In this document: in pieces, positions 13,991 to 26,355 of the stretch
Numbering within the stretch: the first letter of the stretch is position 1
Layout of the letters: the number at the start of each line of letters is the position of its first letter
DNA from: Thysanoteuthis rhombus
Taxonomy: Eukaryota > Mollusca > Cephalopoda > Oegopsida > Thysanoteuthidae
Length of the DNA stretch: 64,000 nt
Direction of reading: 5' to 3'
NCBI GenBank assembly: GCA_963457665.1
Contig: OY735213.1
Location: 56,054,293 to 56,118,292, forward strand
Notes under the pieces: generated by a model
What the model was told of the DNA's origin: nothing
What the model saw: the letters and a program-made list of their open reading frames with translations, nothing else
The model's database searches: none
Position numbers and translations under genes: made by a program

Positions 13991-14375
13991 GGTTTTCAAG
14001 GCTGGCTGGCTGGCTGGCTATGTATGCATCACTACAGGCTGCACCAATGGAGATAGAGGGCTGAAAATTTGAACATCTACTCCTTCTTGGGTCTACGATA
14101 AAAACTTTTCGTTTTTAAAATCCCCCCCTCCTCAAAATAGTTTTTTTAGTGAAGGGGTTCAGTTTGCAATGTAAGTTTATGCTAAATTGATCACTTAGTT
14201 TGTATTCATTTGTTTTCTTAATGATCTCTGCCCAACAAAAGGCAAGAAAACAAACTTATTTATTGATCACCTTTCCTTCCGATGATTTAATCAATCGCCC
14301 CCAACATGGCATGCTGCCAAATGACGTCAGTCACATGACGGTTTCTATTAAGTGACTAACCAGACCAGTTTTCAT
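13991..14375 (+). repeat. Dispersed repeat family 1, forward copy
   Basis: Starts at GGCTGGCTGGCTGGCTATG and includes GCACCAATGGAGATAGAGGG, ACATGGCATGCTGCCAAATG and a terminal TGACTAACCAGACC. This is one of the longest copies and shows the family order well. Confidence 0.8.
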
Positions 14376-14614
14376 TTTATTTACAAAGCCTTATTGTTTG
14401 ACTGTTAATTTGTTATTCTTGAAAGATATACCCACCGAAGAGACGCTTCTATGCAATCCTGGACCTTTCTTGAAAAACCAGATTGACTTTTACATAAGAT
14501 TTAATAGAATTCGTTGATGCTTTCTCAAAGATTAAAAGTGATTTTTACATGAGTACATACACTGCATCGATACAAGGGCATTTGTGTCTGGGACAACAGT
14601 ATCCCGATCATTGG

Positions 14615-14820
14615 TGTCCTAATATATATGTAGTTCACATTATCTGTAATTTTTATAGCTTTGTATCTCTTTGGTCATTTTGGACCAACAATGCCTGAAT
14701 CTTATGCAGGCATTTTCTTTTAGGTAATTTTGAATAGAAGATTTAATTTTTTAGAGAATTAGTTGTAGTAATCATGCTGGTAATTCGTTTATACGAGCCA
14801 CGTACATTCACATTGGATAT
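14615..14820 (+). repeat. Dispersed repeat family 2, partial copy
   Basis: Shares TTGGTCATTTTGGACCAACA, AATGCCTGAATCTTATGC and TTCGTTTATACGAG landmarks with copies near 18270, 25300, 26380, 49610 and 62860. Confidence 0.6.
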
Positions 14821-14829
14821 AATTTTACA

Positions 14830-16300
14830 TATTTGTGTAATTTTTTATTAAAGATTTTTGTTTATTAAAAAACGGAATGTAGCAGGCATTTTATTGATTT
14901 GAAAATTTAATTTATAAATCCCAAATTAAAAAGTATGCATGTTTTGGGCAGCCCCTCGTGAGAAACTTGATTTCTCCTCATGATTGTAATATGCAATTAA
15001 TGATCAATAAATACCTCCATTCATTAATATATGATGAACATTTATTGGGGAAATAAATGTCCAGGGACACCAATGACTAGTATGCATTTGACTGAGACAC
15101 AGTTGGAAAGGACAAAATTGTCTTGTCAACCACTGCATTATTTCCTTTGCAAATTGAGTCAGATTTTAAAACAATTTGAAATGCATTTTAAGTGCTGCAA
15201 GTATTTTCAAAAATATAGAGCTATCTTCAGAATCATAAGCAAAGATCTGTTAATTCAAAACTTGATTTATATAATTTTCAGACGTGCGTTTATTTATAAG
15301 AATATGTAAGGTATAACTGCTGTCGTTGAATCACTGAGAAGGAGTTTTTTTTTTTCATATTGTAGAGATTAACTCATCCTCACTAATTATAAGTGTCAGG
15401 AAAAAGTACTTGAATATTTGCACGAGATAGCTTCACGGTAAATTTGCTGAAAATCCAATCAAAATTGTTGTGTAGCTCACAAACGAACAAGCAAGAATGC
15501 TGACAAAACAGTCACTCTGAATGCAGCGTCTAAGCAAAGAACGTTTTTTGCAGTTTGCACAAAAGTTCTGCTTTATTTTCTGCTATCAGTGAGTTGTTAT
15601 TCTTGTGTGCAATGCTTAGTATCTAGTTTCATCAGCAACTGAAGAATAACTTTTTCGATGTGTCCACGCATCTCTTTTTGTAAGCTTCTCGGTCAGTCGG
15701 TCTGTCCCACTTAGGTTAAACAACTGAAATAGGAAGGAAGAGATGTGATAGCATGATCTCATCAATACTATGATGTAATAATAGAATCAACCAGTTCGGC
15801 ATTTTTGTATTTCAAACAGTTATTTACGATTTTCACTGAAAATTATACTCTCGGGAAATTTCCATACGGCAATATTTTACAAGTATGAGAATCAGTTGAC
15901 TCAAAGAATGACTACTTGCTCCCCCTCCTCTTCCTGCTACAACCACCACAGATGGTGGATGCATCATGAACTTATGGTTCTTGTTGTTTGTAGGGATCAC
16001 TATTTGTTTACCTCTGCTAACTAAGTTGGGAGAAGTGTCTGTATTCACTAATGTCTGTCAGTCCGTTAGGTTGTCCACACAATATCTCCAAAAGTTTTGA
16101 ATAAATTTCGATGAGGTTTTGTGAAAGTGTGGGCTATGGGCTAGAGAAGGAATGATTTGATTTTGGCTGAATCCAGTAATTTGTTTTCGATTTAGAAATA
16201 TTTTATCATTTTGCAAGATCAAAAATGAACAATTATTAAAAGACTAAATTCAAATTTTAAAGGTTGTAACTGAATATTTGTTCAAAGATAACCAGGTTTA
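14830..16300. other. Noncoding stretch; one short shared repeat
   Basis: No exon recognised. Around 16080-16190, CCACACAATATCTCCAAAAG and GGGCTATGGGCTAGAGAAGG resemble 38930-39085 after exon 10, a motif I associate with marine-invertebrate dispersed repeats. Confidence 0.4.
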
Positions 16301-16499
16301 TAGTCACCAACTATTTTGAGGAGTTTTTTAAATCCATTTTCTGCATTATTTACAGTGGTCAGTTTGTTGATGTGGCTTTTTATGTGGTCGGAAGTATTTT
16401 CATATCCTTTTTTAAATTTTGTGCGGTCGTAGTCTCTAACAATGTCAACAGTGATGTACTATATTTATATTTTTCATTAGTAAAAGATGATTTATGGTT

Positions 16500-16990
16500 G
16501 ACTAATCTAAGTTTGAAGGGTGTTTTGATATTATTGTATAATATGCAAAGGACATCTATTTTTGTATGTACAATTGCAATTTAGCTTATTTATGCTTTCT
16601 TTGTTAGTATTAATTCTAGTTACTCTATTGTGTTTTGTAATGAGTGTATTAAAATTATCCATACCACTAAAGCTAATTTTCGGTTTGTTCTCGTTAAATA
16701 TTTTACTCAGTGGGTTGCTTGGGGCGGGGAAGTGTTTTTCAATCAATTGAATGAATGTTTTTCCTAAGTTAGTTATTGCTTGTAAGTTGAATGGTGGTGT
16801 TGACCGGATGATTTTCTACCACTATTTTTTTTGTGATTGCTATGTTTCTCTCTATTGGTTTTGACTTTTTTTATCATATTTGAAGTTTTTTTTAGTGAAA
16901 ACGCTATTCTTTAGAGCTTTAATGTATTCGTTTCTAACCTTGTTGAATATCATTTCATTTGAGGAATTATATATCTCTATTTCTATCAAT
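16500..16990 (-). mobile_element. Penelope-like element RT/linker remnant
   Basis: The reverse strand encodes STPPFNLQAITNLGKTFIQL, then IEKHFPAPSNPLSKIFN and, after a gap, LNCNCTYKNRCPL. In Penelope-like elements the segment between RT and GIY-YIG reads NPPFs...TNvGK.FL.LidkHFP...l.KiFN...CNCr.k..CPL, so the order matches well. The 16531-16746 part is open; flanking frames are broken by stops. Confidence 0.75.
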
Positions 16991-17949
16991 ATGTCTATTA
17001 ACAAACATAACTCAGTAACCCAAATATAGATATACTGAAATAAACTGACATAGCTTATTCACACAGTCACCTTAGAGAGCAATCCAATCAACATAATTAC
17101 CTTAGACATGAGGAAGTAGACCCAACCCAATATAATCAAACAAACCACTAAGGTCATATAAAAAGGATCCTAGCATGGGGAAATGATTTTAAGTGAGATA
17201 AAAAACACTCTCAGGGAGGATATGTACCAAAAATGACCTGATAGAAGCACTAATTACTGATGATGGAAACTCTTACAAGATACCCCCTGGTTTATAATTC
17301 ATAACCACTGATAGACATGTACCCTCATTGAATAAAACAAAATATAGCAAGCAATAGCCAACCACTAAACTGGAATGAATAAAATAAAAGAAAGACCCTA
17401 CCTACTAGAATAGTAGACATTTCCAAAATGTCCCAAACAGGAATCTAAAACAAACCCAATCATCTGCTGGAAGAAGCCTAAACAAGGCAGAAATATAAAC
17501 GTGTTTGCGCAATGAATCTTCATTCCATTATGTTTTAAGCTCTACTCTAAACCAACTTAATATCTAAAGTTGAATGTATCGAGCACTTTATGAAATAAAC
17601 TCATCATACATTGGACATTACATTTTATTATATTATATTGTATTCCTGATTTGTACTGTATGATATATATTGGCCCAGTTTCAAAAAGTAGATGTGCGGT
17701 ATGAAATAATATCAATATAATATTAATATGCAATACACATAAAACCTTATATAAAATGATAAACTGCATGTATGGTATGAACTTTGTGATAAAGGGGGGT
17801 GATGTTTGATCAACTCTGCTTGGGTGCCACATTAATATATCTGTTTGTTCTTAGAATCCCTGAAACAGTCACATGGTAGACAAACTGATGATCCCAACAA
17901 GAGACAATTCATATATTGTACCATTATAACAAAGTATATTCGGAACAGG

Positions 17950-17952
<3 letters not shown>

Positions 17953-18027
<75 letters not shown>
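17953..18027. repeat. (TA)n microsatellite
   Basis: About 75 nt of pure TA repeat. Confidence 0.95.
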
Positions 18028-18029
<2 letters not shown>

Positions 18030-18269
18030 CTCAATGGACCTGGGTGGGGAAGAATTTAAAACAAAAGTTTTGAGAAAATTTTTTTTGAGTGATTTAGCGC
18101 AGGGATCTATTTATAATGTAACTTGATGCCAAAATAGAACTCACTTTCTGACCTGTATACATATCTTCTCATTTTATATGTTTATTTATAATTTTTAAGG
18201 TGTTTAAAGTAAAGGGAAACCCACCCTTGAAGAGGACAAAAGTAAAAGAGACTTTCTCTTGAATTCAAA

Positions 18270-18545
18270 TCAAACCACCATAGCCTCACAAATGGCCCAC
18301 CTGACCAACCAGCCAAGTGGGTTAAAGATTTTTTTTCTGCTTTAAGGCACCATCTAGAACATTTTTTTTCTTTTCTTTCTTTTTTTTCTCTAAAAAAAGT
18401 CTTTTTTGGGCTCTATGGTCATTTGGGGACAATCAGCAATACCTACATCTTATGTTGTGAGATCTAATTTTTCAAGTAAATAATTAAGATGATTTTTTTA
18501 GATAATTAGTTCTGGTATATGTGCGGCCTATGGTAATTTGTTCTT
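18270..18545 (+). repeat. Dispersed repeat family 2 copy
   Basis: Contains CACCATAGCCTCACAAATGG, CACCTGACCAACCAGCCAAG, TATGGTCATTTGGGGACAA and TAGTTCTGGTATATGTGCGG in the family order. Confidence 0.75.
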
Positions 18546-19107
18546 TTTAGTTAATTTGTTTAGGTACAAGAGAATGTGTGTGTGGATCTGATGAAAGTAA
18601 ATATTGTTCAAATGTTTGATGGAGTGGTTTTGGCCATTATGAAGAAAAAACTGTGGATGTTGAATGTTTTTCAAATTTTGAATTCTGGCGTGCAAGTGTG
18701 TTTGCACACATTTTTACAACTGGATAGATATTTAGCAAGGAGTGACTTTTCCACTCAGCACCAGATTTTTATGGCAGCTACTTACCTACCAAATTCCAGA
18801 GCCGATTGCTCGGCAGCGACAATTTGATCTTAAAATGTGTCACCCTTCCCAAGGCTACGAATCATTCTTAGAGTCACTTACCAACCTCATCATCCTCCTC
18901 TTGCTCAGTCTTCAAGCCTACCCTCATTTTTTTCATATTTTAGTGTCCTTTTTGTAAGTGAATAAGCCTGACACATCTCCCTTTGCACCTATTTGGTTAC
19001 TTAATTAGTTGCTCTCTGTTTTCCCCATGGGAGATTGAATATATATATATATATATATATAAGCCATACACCACCAGTTGGGCCGATATATATATATATA
19101 TATGTAT

Positions 19108-19429
19108 ATATATTTATGAATTCCATTATATCATGTAGAAATTTATTTGAAATGATCTCATTATACGGTTAATATATCACCCAGTTTAGACAATGTAAAC
19201 AGAATAAACAATTAAAGAAAATGGGGCTGCTGCAGGAATTGAACCTGCCACCAATAGGGTAACTGCTCCAAAGTAGCAATGCTCTTACCATTGAGCTAAA
19301 CAGTCACTGGTAATGTAAAGGCCCACATAACTGCTTTCAACCCAAATCAAATTCTCATCTCGTTTATTCTTGGTCTATTCACTTCTTTCAACATGACAGT
19401 TATGTATGAAGAAATGGATGTATGTAATC

Positions 19430-19432
<3 letters not shown>
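19108..19432 (-). repeat. tRNA-derived SINE, reverse copy
   Basis: Read in reverse: leader, then A box TTAGCTCAATGGTAAGAGC and B box AGGTTCAATTCCTGCAGCAG, then the tail. It is closer to a Pol III promoter consensus than the copy at 10068. (TA)n tracts flank it at 19087 and 19433-19492. Confidence 0.85.

Positions 19433-19492
<60 letters not shown>
19433..19492. repeat. (TA)n microsatellite
   Basis: TA repeat abutting the leader side of the reverse SINE copy. Confidence 0.95.
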
Positions 19493-19496
<4 letters not shown>

Positions 19497-19739
19497 TTCA
19501 CTTTATGCCACTTATTCTTTTTTCTGAAAAAAAAAGGAAATAGCTTTCAGCATTTGTTTTTCAACAAGCTATTATAGAGACAGCACACACCCACTTCTCC
19601 TGCACCTCCCACCATCCCTACCCCACCCCTGGCAACAGCCTCACATTACTCAGAAAGAATTGTCAGTAATATTATTTCTTTTATCTAACTGGGGTAACTT
19701 TTAACTAACTTGAAATATAGCATAGGTGAGCCATTTATA

Positions 19740-20090
19740 TTCTATAGATATTTCATAAATTAATAGGGGGGGAGGGGGCACTGACACGAATCCCCCCCTT
19801 ACCCGTTTGGCCTGAACAAACACACAAGTTTTCAATTATAGCAAAATATAGATAAGCCTTTCCTCACAGAAAAAAAATCTTCAAATATAACAACACAGAA
19901 AAGCAAATTAGATTTTGTAGAGATTTCATAGTATAGTGAGGTAGGTGGGTGACTCTCTTTACCCCACCCCTTTAGGCTTGCACTTGCACAAAAAAATCCA
20001 AATATAACAAGAGAAAAAAGCAAATCATATTTTGTAGAGATTTCATAAATTGAATAAGCCACTCCTACCAACCCCCACTAGTCAGGCCCA
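19740..20090. repeat. Diverged tandem repeat, about 125-nt unit, three units
   Basis: TTTTGTAGAGATTTCATA, followed by a G-rich then C-rich patch and AAATATAACAA with GAAAAAGCAAAT, recurs at roughly 19740, 19865 and 19990. Confidence 0.6.
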
Positions 20091-20129
20091 CACAAAATTA
20101 ATGGAGAATTGCTTGTCTCCCCAGATTTT

Positions 20130-20360
20130 TAAGTGCTAAAATTAACCTTTACAGGTTACTAGAGATCAGTATCACCTATCCTATGTTCATCTTTGGGTCA
20201 AGTTATCCTCAGATACAAATTTGCAATTGTCTCTGTTATGTTAGGAAATGCTAAAATTGACCTCACTGTGAATTGACCATTAGAGGTCACCAATGGTTAC
20301 TGTCACCTATTCTATGTTCATCCGGTGGTCAAGTTACCCTTGTATGCAAATTTGCATTCA
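20130..20360 (+). repeat. Direct duplication of about 110 nt
   Basis: Both copies run GCTAAAATTRACCT, GTCACCTATTCTATGTTCATC (or close variant), GGTCAAGTTAYCCT and TGCAAATTTGCA. Confidence 0.7.
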
Positions 20361-21190
20361 GTTTGGTGCTACCAAAACATAAAGTTAGATAGAATCGAAG
20401 AAAGAAACATTCAGCCTCTCTGTAGTATTAGATGTCTAAATTCAAATTGAATCATCTTGTCAGTACAAATAATTTAGGGGCTTACAATTTCCATCGAGGG
20501 AATTTGACGGAAGTTGACAGTTCTAAAAATGGGAAAGTTACATGTTAAGACCGAATTCAAATAGGTTGATGGCATTTGTAAAGAATTTAATGACGCGAGG
20601 AAAGAGTGGTTAAAGAGAGATAGACAGCATTCGTAATAGAGGAAGAAAGTTGCTCTCTTGATAAGAGAGTGGAATTGTTGGTAAAGATAGAAAGATACGA
20701 TATCAAGAGTAGGCAAAGAAAGAGGAATATTTTTTTTTTACGTCACACAACATCATATTATCCCTTTTTTTTTAAATCTACGAGATGAAAAAAGAGGAAG
20801 AAAGCAGACTATGCAATGTTTACACTTCATATAAATATTCATAACTTTTTTTTTTTTTTGTCAAATGCTATCAAAAATTGTATATAAAACTCTGCAGTTT
20901 TTAAACAGAATCTGTTTTTATTGTCTCACTTCTGAATTTCCTAATAATTTGAAAATATATCAATTACATTTGATCTTGAGTGTCTTGACATGGGATTATG
21001 ATTGATGAGCTAGTCTAGCATATATATATATATATAGAGTTCAATCCTCACTTGGTGCCCAACACCAATGGTATTATACCAGATAAAGTTGGGCTCGTAA
21101 ATACCTATTCTGATGTCATCTTTATTAATTACAAACCATCAACCAAAACTGTCAACATATGTTTCTTTCAGTGTTCAGGTTGGTCTAGTT

Positions 21191-21543
<353 letters not shown>

Positions 21544-21710
21544 ATGTATTTATTCCAGTAACTCCAAGTATACTTCTTCTGCGTCATATTGCATGTTTTC
21601 TACACCCTACAACATAAATGAATTTTCCTTCTTTTTTTCTTTCTCTCCTCTTTCTCATCTCTAACAGAACACATGACAACCAGTTGTCTTTTGTGTCACT
21701 CTTCCATATA

Positions 21711-22054
21711 CAGTAAACTCTCATTCTAACAGCACTTATTCTAACGGCACTATTTAATGACACATGCAATCTAACGGCATGTTTGTTTTTGAAATTCTCT
21801 CAAGACTATTGTCAATTAGTTTGCAGCAACAGCACATGATGATCCCAGTTTATTATTTTAAAAGCAAAAATTAGTAAGCCATTAAAATAATGCTGCTTAA
21901 AGTAACATAGGGCTTTAGACTGCAAAAGGGTTGTTAAAAAGTAATTTTTGTCTGTACAGTTTGATTGCTCATTATATATAAAACCCACCCGTCATGGAGG
22001 CAGATTCATTTTAACAGCACCCCCAGAGGATTCCGTAACAACGGTAGCCTACTG
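21711..22054. mobile_element. Pogo/Tigger-like MITE
   Basis: Begins CAGTAAACTCTC and ends TACTG; the reversed right end reads CAGTAGGCTACCGTTG. TA flanks both ends (21709-21710, 22055-22056). The CTAACGGCA-type ends resemble pogo/Tigger termini. No transposase ORF is present. Confidence 0.55.
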
Positions 22055-22328
22055 TACATCTGTATCTATCTGTTGCTTTTTGTACTACTTTTTCCTACAC
22101 AATTCTGATGCCAGCTGTTGAGTCATGCAACCACCATTCCTATTACAAGAAACAACCTTAGTCAAGAAGGCTGCTAATGTTATTATTGTAGTACTTTGAC
22201 ATCCTACTCTCTTTCAAGTGTGTGTGTGTGTGTGTGCGCGTGAGAATTTGGTCTAGTGTTTCTTTCTTCTGTGTTGGCAAATCTCTTGTTAAGTTACCAT
22301 TTTCATTATATTTGGTTTATCTTTGCAG

Positions 22329-22445
22329 AAATGCAGCTGTGGCCGTAGTCCTCACTGCGTCCATGTACTGTTTGTGATGTTACGCGTGTTCAAAGTAAAA
22401 GAGACGGATCCTTGTCTATGGAGCAAAACATTAAAAAATTACGAG
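22329..22445 (+). CDS. MAP3K1: MAP3K1 exon (SWIM zinc finger)
   Basis: This exon is 39 codons, phase 0 at both ends. It follows a TTTGCAG acceptor and ends before GTAAAT. It carries the SWIM pattern CxC...CxH ([12 protein letters not shown]), then the conserved helix LFVMLRVF and the DPxLWxKTLKNYE segment seen in vertebrate MAP3K1. In the family the SWIM finger is a protein-interaction module N-terminal to the RING. All four zinc ligands are present. Confidence 0.95.
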
Positions 22446-24758
22446 GTAAATAATACAGTAATTGGATGTACGTTTTGCTTCTTTTCTTTTTTTTTGTATT
22501 TTTTTCAATTTATTTCCCCTCTCTCTCTCTTTCTCTCTCACCCCCTCTTATTTCTGTTTTCTTTTTCAATATGTACATTGTATTTTCTGTTTTTCTTTCT
22601 CATTCAATTCTAATTTTTCTCACTCTTTCCTTTCCTAATCTATCTCTCTCTCTCTCTTTTTTAACACACCTGCACACTCTAATTTTCACTGTAAATTAAA
22701 TTCATATAAATATCGATGGTTTGGACGAATTTCAAGAAAATGGCATCAACAACGGATTAAATGGTCAGCATTGGGAACTTCCCAAAGAAATCTTTAAAAG
22801 AATTTAATTATCAAGTATACAGTATAGCAAGCCGATGTGTAATGAGGCAATGTTGAACTGGAATAAGATTTAAGTTGAAGTTGATAAGAAAATATATTAT
22901 AATGAGATGCCCATAGAGGCATTGTATAGAAACATAGATATAAATATAAGATATTAACAGTTTCCTTCTTTTAACTATTACTTTTCTCATCCTGTATTTT
23001 TCTTTTGCTTTCACGTCATTATCTTTTTCTCTCATCTATAATCTTCCACCTTTCTCTATATCTATCTTTCCTCTCTGTCTTCTCTCTGTTTTTCTCTTCA
23101 TCCTCTATCCATTCCCTCTCTTTCTCATACATCCACCCTTTCATCCTCTCCCTCTCTTCCAATTGTTTACTTCCTTGTAATGTATACTTTCTCTACGTAT
23201 CTTGACCACGTCTCCCTCCCGTCTTCTTTCACGACTCTCTCGTAGTTGCTCAACTCCTGGTGAGTGCCGTTTTTATTTCTTCCCGATTCCCTTTTCACCT
23301 ATTTTTCCTTGTTCCTTCCTCTTTCCGCAGGTGGAGAATTTATTTCGATTGTACAACGACAGACGAGAATTGCTTCTTGTCAACAAAGAACGTTCCAAGA
23401 AACCACAGAAAAAACAGATGGAGGAGAAGCTGGAGAGCTCCCAAGAGAAACTCGCTGTCCCAGCTGAGAGTGACACCGGGTGAGTACTGAGTAGACACTG
23501 TCTTCAGGTTGGTTTATATATACATATATATATATAAATATATATATATACTCACCCTTGGGTCATAACAGAGCGGGGGGGGGGCGGAGTTGGCATCGGC
23601 CAACAATTTTGAAGGGGCCTTACTCCCCCTGGTAAAGAATATCTAGTACTGATATTGTAAAGAGAGTCCAGGGGGAACCTTTTTGCACAAAATGTTAGTA
23701 TTTTAAAGAAGATTCATAAAAGATTAATTCAGATTAAATATAGATAAACTCATCAGCACAGTCAATAATTGAACAACTGTAGTGTCAAAATTTGAAGTTG
23801 TGTAAAAAAAAATTCCTATCAAAGAATAAATATGGTCAGGATAAATTCTATTTATGACATCATTGGCAATTGCCCCTGGAAGACATCTGAAATAGAGTAA
23901 AAAAAGATCTAGGTTTTGTGGAATCTAGATGTTAATTAATAAACAAGTCAAAATAAGGCCCAAAGATGGTTAAAAAAAAGCTTTTATTCCAAAAATGAAA
24001 ATTTGAAAAAATAAGGGGTCAAGGGGATTACTGATGCCAATTTTCAAGTCTGTAGACTTGTGAGTTTGAATATCACCTAAAACTTGTTCTTTATTTCTGA
24101 TCAACACTGTTTTCTCACTGCCAATAATTTCTGATGAAGGTAAGAATTTATTAAAATTGATAAGCCCATAATTGTACAATAATTTACAACACTAGTTGAC
24201 CCTTTTCCATCAAAAAATGACAGCAATAATTAAGTAATTTTGCAATGTTCAGTATTTCTTGAATATTGAAATAATCTAAATCATAATGATTTACAATATT
24301 TCATATTAAGAAAATAAATAATTGAATACGGTCAGCTCTCCAATTTTGTGGAGTGTATACCTGTATTAGAATTTTCAAAAATGTCTTTCATAAATAAAAT
24401 TACATGTAAATTTAAGTTGATATAACTTATTAATGTACTGTAGACATGAGGCTCTATAGTTTACTGAAGTTACTTTGGTTCTTCACTGCGGCTTGAAAAA
24501 TTTTTTTTAAATTCCAATAATGACCTGATTTAATCAGCTAGTACGTTTAAAAAAAGGAGAGGGAGGGCGATAGAATCTGACCACAGCTGCAATGAATAGA
24601 GGAAATCTTGGTTTCCTATGTTTTCAACCAAAGTTTGGTTTGAGAAGGTTGGCCTATGTAAGAAATTGATTTTTCATTGATTCTCCATGCCAAATATTAG
24701 GTCAATCAGCCTTGTAGTTTTAGCAGAGAAGGGGTACAAACAGATATAAGATATGTGC

Positions 24759-24814
<56 letters not shown>

Positions 24815-26056
24815 CCATTTCAAAGGCTTAGGGTTGCAGGAGGGGGGTATGAATATGCTAAATCCGCAAATAATCTTAGCTCTCCCCCAACCTTTCAGTC
24901 CCCCAAACTCATAAATCTTGTACTATAAACAAATGCTCACCATTCTCAAATTGTAAATGTACAAATAATCAAATGAATACATTAAAGCATGCAATAACAT
25001 TTATACAGTTGATTAAAGAAAACCATAAATTTCATAAAAGTAAAGTATAAGTTTGTTTTTTTTAATTTAGCTAATACATTTTACTTGGAATTTCTTTGTT
25101 TATTTTCACGTTGAATGTCTAAAATACCATGTGACAGTTGTTGACACGTCAAATTTTGTCCTGATGACTTGAATCAAATTTGATGTACCTTTTCTACCTA
25201 CGTTCCCTGATAGAAAAAAACTAGCTAATCACATGGAATATTATTAAATTCAATTCCAGATACAAAAAGTATAAAACTATTTTAAAAGTGGTTTCTAATG
25301 ATCCAAATCACCATAGACTCACAAATGACCCACCTGACCAACCAGCCAAGTCAGCTACAGATTCTTCGCAATTTGATCTTTGTTTGTCTACCTGCCTGTC
25401 TCCGGGCACATCCTTGAAATTTGCATGAGTCCACCACAAGGCTCTATCTATAAACTCCTTTTTTGTAGGGTGGGGAGGGGTTGAAAAAAGTGCTTTTAAA
25501 CATCTCTATGGTCATTTTGAACTAACAATGCTCAAATCTTATACTGGGTTTTGTTGTTTTCAGGAGGGATTTTTTAGATAATTTTAAAGAAAAGATCTTT
25601 TTTATTATATTTTAGATAATTTTAAAGATAATTAGTTCTGATACACGTGCAGATGTAATGATTCATTTATGCGAGGTACAGATATCTTATTTCAGTCAAG
25701 TGGCACCTATACTCTTTTTATAATATCAAATCAATGGGAATTCTTCCTTCTTAAAAGTCTGTTTAATGCATTCAAGGTGCTGTTGGAAATATTTAATATG
25801 ATTGATAATAAAGTTGTAAATGAGAAATTAGTAGATACTATGATATTCACTGCAACTGAGAGATCACATAATAGTTGTAATATAAGTACTACTTATACTA
25901 TTGCACGCTAGAGATTTTAATTTCAAATTCAAATACATTATTATTGATGGAATTTCCCACTGGTGCTAGAGTTTGCTGTTCGAGCCTAGGTAAATATCAA
26001 GATTTCAAATACTGATTTTCTAGGCAAGAAGGCTCTTCCCACTTGGAAAACTGACA

Positions 26057-26125
<69 letters not shown>

Positions 26126-26310
26126 AACGAGAGAAAATTTACACTTAGTATCATAATATCTAAGTATGTGTGATACATAAAAAAAATACTTAAGGGAATT
26201 ACATAAATTACATTAACAGAAATTAACGGAAATAAGTGACTGAGATGACGCAAAAAAATTTTGAAAAAGTTTTGATATGCGCTAAGTGTTTGAAGCTGTA
26301 AAGCTTTCTA

Positions 26311-26355
<45 letters not shown>

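Noticed and set aside
19222-19312. Candidate tRNA gene
   Set aside because: A and B boxes are good, but acceptor arms do not pair and the leader and tail recur at 10068, so it is a SINE.
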